From: Bryopsis sp. KO-2023
Taxonomy: Eukaryota; Chlorophyta; Ulvophyceae; Bryopsidales; Bryopsidaceae
Assembly: GCA_030272585.1 (NCBI GenBank)
Contig: BSYQ01000010.1
Span: 4,402,001 to 4,466,000 of the forward strand
Direction of reading: 5' to 3'
Length of the DNA: 64,000 nucleotides
How positions within the stretch are numbered: position 1 is the first letter of the stretch; each line of letters opens with the position of its first letter. Shown here piece by piece: positions 59,853 to 64,000 of this stretch. The position numbers were made by a program, and so were the translations under genes. The notes below the pieces were generated by a model that saw nothing but the letters and a program-made list of their open reading frames with translations, did no database searches and was not told where the DNA came from.

Positions 59853-60768
59853 GGCATCAGAGGGATGTCATTAATGTACCAGGGACAGAAAGATTTAGAG
59901 CCTGACGTTCACAGTCAGAGTGGATCTAAAGACCTCAAGGTCCACAAATCCTTGAAGGATTTAACATGTCACTTCAGAGTTGCTTGCAAATAAATGCACC
60001 CTGTGCAAAGAAAGAGAACCCGTTTCCCCCCATCCCTGAAAAAAGATGTAACAACGCAATGGCATCTGCAAAGTACATTCTGGGTTTGTTGAAAAAGCAG
60101 AAGCATCCAGAAAGCTGATACCCTTCAGAATCATAAAAAGATTTTAAAAAACACATACGCACTGTCTTCCGATATTATGATAATTCAGCGGGAATGGCAA
60201 TACACAAGGTGACACACAGACAGGGTTTTCAGATGAAAGACTGCGTCAACACAAGGCACATTTATATCCCCAACTTCCTGACCATCTGACATCCTTAATG
60301 CTCACCCGTTCTGTCAACTCCTCCCAACCTCCATTCACTCACAGTCGCATGCAATGACAATTCCTTACATTAGCCCTTGCATCAATCCCTTTATCCTTTT
60401 ATAGACCTATGGCAGTGGGTAGCTGAGAGGTGATTTTGTCCCTCCCCACCATGATCATCTGGGCACATCCCTCATTTGCTCAAAATGACTCTTTCCTCTT
60501 TCGATAAGTATTGGGTGTAAAATCTGTCCCCCCCCCTCAAAAAAAAAAGGAAGAACAAGCTAACAGTCAATATGCACTTGATTGTTGCCCAATAGTTCCT
60601 TGGAATATCACTTTTACATTTTTTTGCAAAAGTATGAAGGTGATTCGTTTTTTTCCCCAGTAATCGCACATTAACTCTGTTTAATGTGGTGCAACCCTTC
60701 ATGCCCAGTCCCCCCCCCTTCTTAATTTCTGTTCCCGCTCGATCTGTGTGGCGTTCCGTTGTATCGAA
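59853..60768. other. Intergenic stretch upstream of the RBP gene
   Basis: AT-rich and pyrimidine-rich, with no coding signal. The last 100 bases should be the leader of the RNA-binding protein gene. Confidence 0.4.
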
Positions 60769-63507
60769 ATGGTGGATGCACCCAGTGACCCAGCGTGCAA
60801 GTCGCTGTACATCGGAGACTTGGCGCAATGGATGGACGAAAACTATCTGTACAGCTTATTTTCTCAGAGTCAGGAGGTAACGGCGGTAAAGATTATTCGA
60901 AACAAAGGAACGGGTGCTTCGGAGGGGTACGGCTTCGTGGACTTCAGATCACACGAGGCTGCGGAGAAAATCTTGCGTAGCTACAACGGACAGGCGATTC
61001 CCAACACCGAGCACGTGTTCAGATTGAATTGGGCGGTGTTTGGCCAGGGGAAGGGAGAGCGCACCCCACCAGAGGGTGATTTCGGTTGGCAAAATCAGTC
61101 CCAGGAAGCTCAGAGGACCAATGGTAGGGAGCATAACTCACTTTTTTCCCCCTGTTTCTGTTTCTGTTTCATCCCCTGAGCCAGAGAGTAATTATTAGCA
61201 GTGACTTCCGATGTCCATTGATTGAACTGGCAAGATGAACCTTAATCCATGTGTCATTGGAAAAACATCATATAAAGGATACATGAGAATTTGAATGTGA
61301 ACATGGGGATATGTTTGGAATGAAAATTGTGGCGGTACTCGATAGAATTGCCATGTTTTATGTTTTACCAGTGTGAAAAACTGGAAAACTGGATGTATTA
61401 TTTTTTTTACCCTCAATGATATCATTACCTCATCCTGCCAGGTGAAGGAAGTAGCGAAAAACACGATGGAGGTGATTTCTTGCAATCCGACTTTTCCCTG
61501 AACATGACTTGGAAAGAAATTTGACGAAGGCGGGATTCAACTGCAGGCTCGAATTTTTTCTTCAAGGAAACAAAATGCGTGTTTTTTTCGTTTTATGACA
61601 ATGTTCTGCTGGTGCGCAGAATACTCCTTGTTTATTGGGGATGTTGCTCCTGAGGTCAATGACTACATGCTCATGGAACATTTCAAACAATATTTCCCCA
61701 CAGTGAAAAGTGCAAAGGTAATTAAGAAAATTGGTAATCACGTCGGATCCATTTTCTTATGGGGTCCACCATCAAACAACAACGAAACATATAAAATACA
61801 TCTATAACTCAGGGTTTTTTGTATGGTGTCTGTGTTGCTGTTTCATCCAATCCTCTTCTTCAAGTTGCATTGCTACGAAAAGAAATGAGAAAGGGGGGCG
61901 GGGATATACGGATTTACAATGCCTGAATTTTTCAACCTCAATATGGACGATGTGTGTGTGTGTGTTTCTTCTCCTGCAGGTGATCACAGATCCACTGACG
62001 GGTAGATCAAAGGGATATGGATTCGTTCGGTTCATGAACGAATCCGAGTGCGATCGAGCCTTGCATCAAATGAATGGGTCTTTCTTATCCTCCAGAAACA
62101 TTCGAGTGAGCCCAGCCACACCGAGGAGATTTGGAGGCCGAGGGGGAATGGGCTATCAAACAGCGAGCGCCTCTGAGCTGGATCCCAACAACACCACCCT
62201 CTTTATAGGCAAGCGCAGTTCTGGACCTTGGTTTCGTAACAGCACTTTCTGGAAATTCTCAAGAAAAGAACAGAAAAAAGTGCATTCATAAGAGAATTAG
62301 CCCTGTGAAAAAGAAGCGTTAGATGGCACATTTGTTTTGCCTGCGGGATCTCGTTGTTGAAAGAAAAAAAAGGAAAAAAAAAGGGATCTGGACTGGTCGT
62401 GATATCGTGACGATTGAAATTTATTGTTTGGACCAGGGATGTGAGAAGCCACATTTTCAACTGTTAAGGTGAATGCTTTTGTTTTTGTTTTTTTCCTTTT
62501 TTTCTTCCCTCGTCGGTTTGCTTTCTATTTACCCAATTTCCACTATGTATCGATATCTAGCATCAGGGGGAACAGTGAATAACGTGGTGGTGTTTTGTTG
62601 TCGGCGGGCAATACAGGCGGCCTGAGTGCTAGCGTATTGGAGGATCAGTTGAGAAGTATATTCGGTCGATATGGCGAGATCGTCTACACCAAGATACCCC
62701 CAGGAAAAGGCTGTGGGTTTGTTCAGTTTGTTGACCGGGTCTCCGCTGAAACTGCTATGAGGGAAATGAACAACCAGGTGAGCATGACAAATCATGAACT
62801 GGATGCTATCTGACAGTGTGAGGGCTGGAGTCGACATCGATTGTGTCCATGTCTTACATACTTTTCTGCTGGAATGATGTTCACAGGTGATTGGAAATTC
62901 TGCAGTGCGGATATCCTGGGGGAGGAGTGCAAGACACACAGCCCCAGCTGCTGCTCAGTCTTCTCAAGTGGCATCGTATGGGTATGGGTACGATCCCAAT
63001 GCCATGGCTGCGGCTGCCGCCCATGCAGGCTATGCTGCAGCAGATCCTTATGCAAGCTACTATGGAACATACGGGGTAAATTCGGCATCTCAAAGAATAA
63101 ATGTACCTTTTTCCTGAAAAGAATGTAGATGTGTGTAGTAGGTTTTAATCGATGAGCGTTGTGTCATCAGTTGTGAATAAACAATTATTCGGGGGAAGAA
63201 ATCCCAGGGTTGAGTGCTGATGTAGACGCTAGCCAATGGCTTTAAGATTCTGGAGCATAAGTCTTCACTCATTCAATTCTTCCCCACTGTTCAGTGCGTC
63301 TGTCTGGATGGCTGTGATTGTTGCTGTTATGTGTTATAGGCATACCCTGCCGGTGGATATGGAATGGTCCCCCCTTCGAAGACTACTGAAGGAGCCAAGA
63401 CATCACCTTTGTACGATCCTCGTGTTCCCGACAATATCGAGAAGTTAAATGAGGAGTATGTCCAGCTTCACCAACCCCGATTGCTTGGAGTAACAACAAG
63501 GATGTGA
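60769..63507 (+). CDS. RBP45/47-type RNA-binding protein, three RRMs
   Basis: Exons 60769-61123, 61620-61717, 61980-62208, 62617-62777, 62887-63075 and 63340-63507 close to 400 codons (399 residues). Three RNA recognition motifs: RRM1 about residues 12-90 (RNP2 SLYIGDLAQW, RNP1 EGYGFVDF), RRM2 about 119-200 (SLFIGDVAPEV, SKGYGFVRF) and RRM3 about 226-300 (TLFIGGLSASV, GKGCGFVQF, ending ISWG). The short third RRM, with its KIPPGKGCGFVQF, is diagnostic of the plant oligouridylate-binding RBP45/47 family (TIA-1/Nam8 relatives), which handles poly(A)+ RNA and stress granules. The C-terminus is Ala/Tyr/Gly-rich (YGYGYDPNAMAAAAAHAGYA). Intron 3 uses a GC donor (ATAG|GCAAGC), which exactly restores the conserved FIGGL. 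The gene is bracketed by an inverted repeat. Confidence 0.95.
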
Positions 63508-63852
63508 TTCCAAGTGTGGTGGTTCGAGGGGGGTTAATGGTCTTTTCTTGGAGAGGGGTTAGTAATTCTTGAACAGAAAATAGTTGTCAGAATGGAGGGT
63601 CTTTTATTGTGTCAGGATTCTTCTCTTATTTAGGGAATTTGTTTGTGATCATGTATGGCTAGGTCCCTGGGTGGATAGGAGTGAAAGGAGTGTTGGGCGA
63701 GATGTTGAACAGAATGAATGAAAAATTGATGTGCTTTTCGCAATCATCTTGCTAATGAGAATGAGGAAGTCGGGTCAACTGCAAGATTCTTCTGCCTGGA
63801 TTCAAAGGCTTCCCCCAGTGCTGGACTCTTATGTATATCTGTGTCTTCTCTT
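63508..63852. other. 3' flank of the RBP gene
   Basis: Probable 3' UTR. No further coding signal is seen before the repeat begins. Confidence 0.4.
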
Positions 63853-64000
63853 CATGGGTTGGTAATGTTCAGCAAAGGTTGAAACCTTGTGGCATGGGAT
63901 CCCCAATTGCTTGGGAAATGTACAGCTGGAGGTGGGCAGATTTCTCAGCCAGATCATTTTGGTTGGTGGGAGGTAACATACCCATTTCTAGATTGGGAGA
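63853..64000 (-). repeat. Right arm of the inverted repeat pair, cut by the window edge
   Basis: The reverse complement matches 59720-59852. The inner boundary is at CATGGGTTGG (63853). It runs off the end of the window, so full length and outer boundary are unknown. Confidence 0.9.

Overview
The window is nuclear DNA from a photosynthetic eukaryote, most likely a streptophyte (a charophyte-grade alga or an early-diverging land plant). Genes are split by many short GT-AG introns, with two GC-AG cases. They include a plant-type histone H2B, a raffinose-synthase/SIP family GH36 enzyme, a plant-group PP2C, an RBP45/47-type three-RRM protein, a PRDA1-like plastid protein, S-adenosylmethionine synthetase and nuclear-encoded mitochondrial SDHB. 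I cannot name the species. Most gene models below were built by hand by matching reading frame, intron phase and splice sites. Where the phases close exactly to a whole number of codons, I say so.

Layout. 0.2-0.8 kb: DUF985 cupin (+). 2.5-5.7 kb: 12-exon C2/Munc13-like gene (+). 6.0-7.0 kb: minisatellite of about 73 bp units. 7.3-8.35 kb: complete five-exon MIF-like gene (-). 9.7-13.9 kb: nine-exon nuclear protein with an LRR-like block and a C-terminal RAMA domain (-). 15.04-19.98 kb: young, whole-looking Ty3/gypsy-type LTR retrotransposon (-). 22.1-27.7 kb: raffinose-synthase-like gene (-). 28.7-29.4 kb: 70-residue membrane microprotein (-), divergent from SDHB (+, 29.7-31.7 kb). 32.7-35.7 kb: single-pass membrane protein with a LAP1/LULL1-like AAA-type domain lacking a P-loop (-), divergent from a PRDA1-like gene (+, 35.95-38.2 kb). 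39.0-39.4 kb: histone H2B (-). 42.2-43.5 kb: unknown helical protein (-). 46.4-47.2 kb: secreted Cys-rich protein (-). 47.8-49.9 kb: SAM synthetase (+). 51.1-53.7 kb: PP2C (+). 55.2-59.0 kb: large unrecognised membrane-anchored gene (-). 60.8-63.5 kb: RBP45/47 gene (+), bracketed by an inverted repeat pair.

Most genes are ordinary housekeeping functions with no obvious joint pathway. The more unusual content is the RAMA protein (a domain associated with DNA adenine methylation), the LAP1-like protein (a domain best known as the torsin activator of animals), an animal-like MIF, an incomplete tRNA-like fold with an intact Pol III B box, and a retroelement whose long ORF opens inside its own LTR. 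No CRISPR arrays, rRNA genes or intact tRNA genes were seen.
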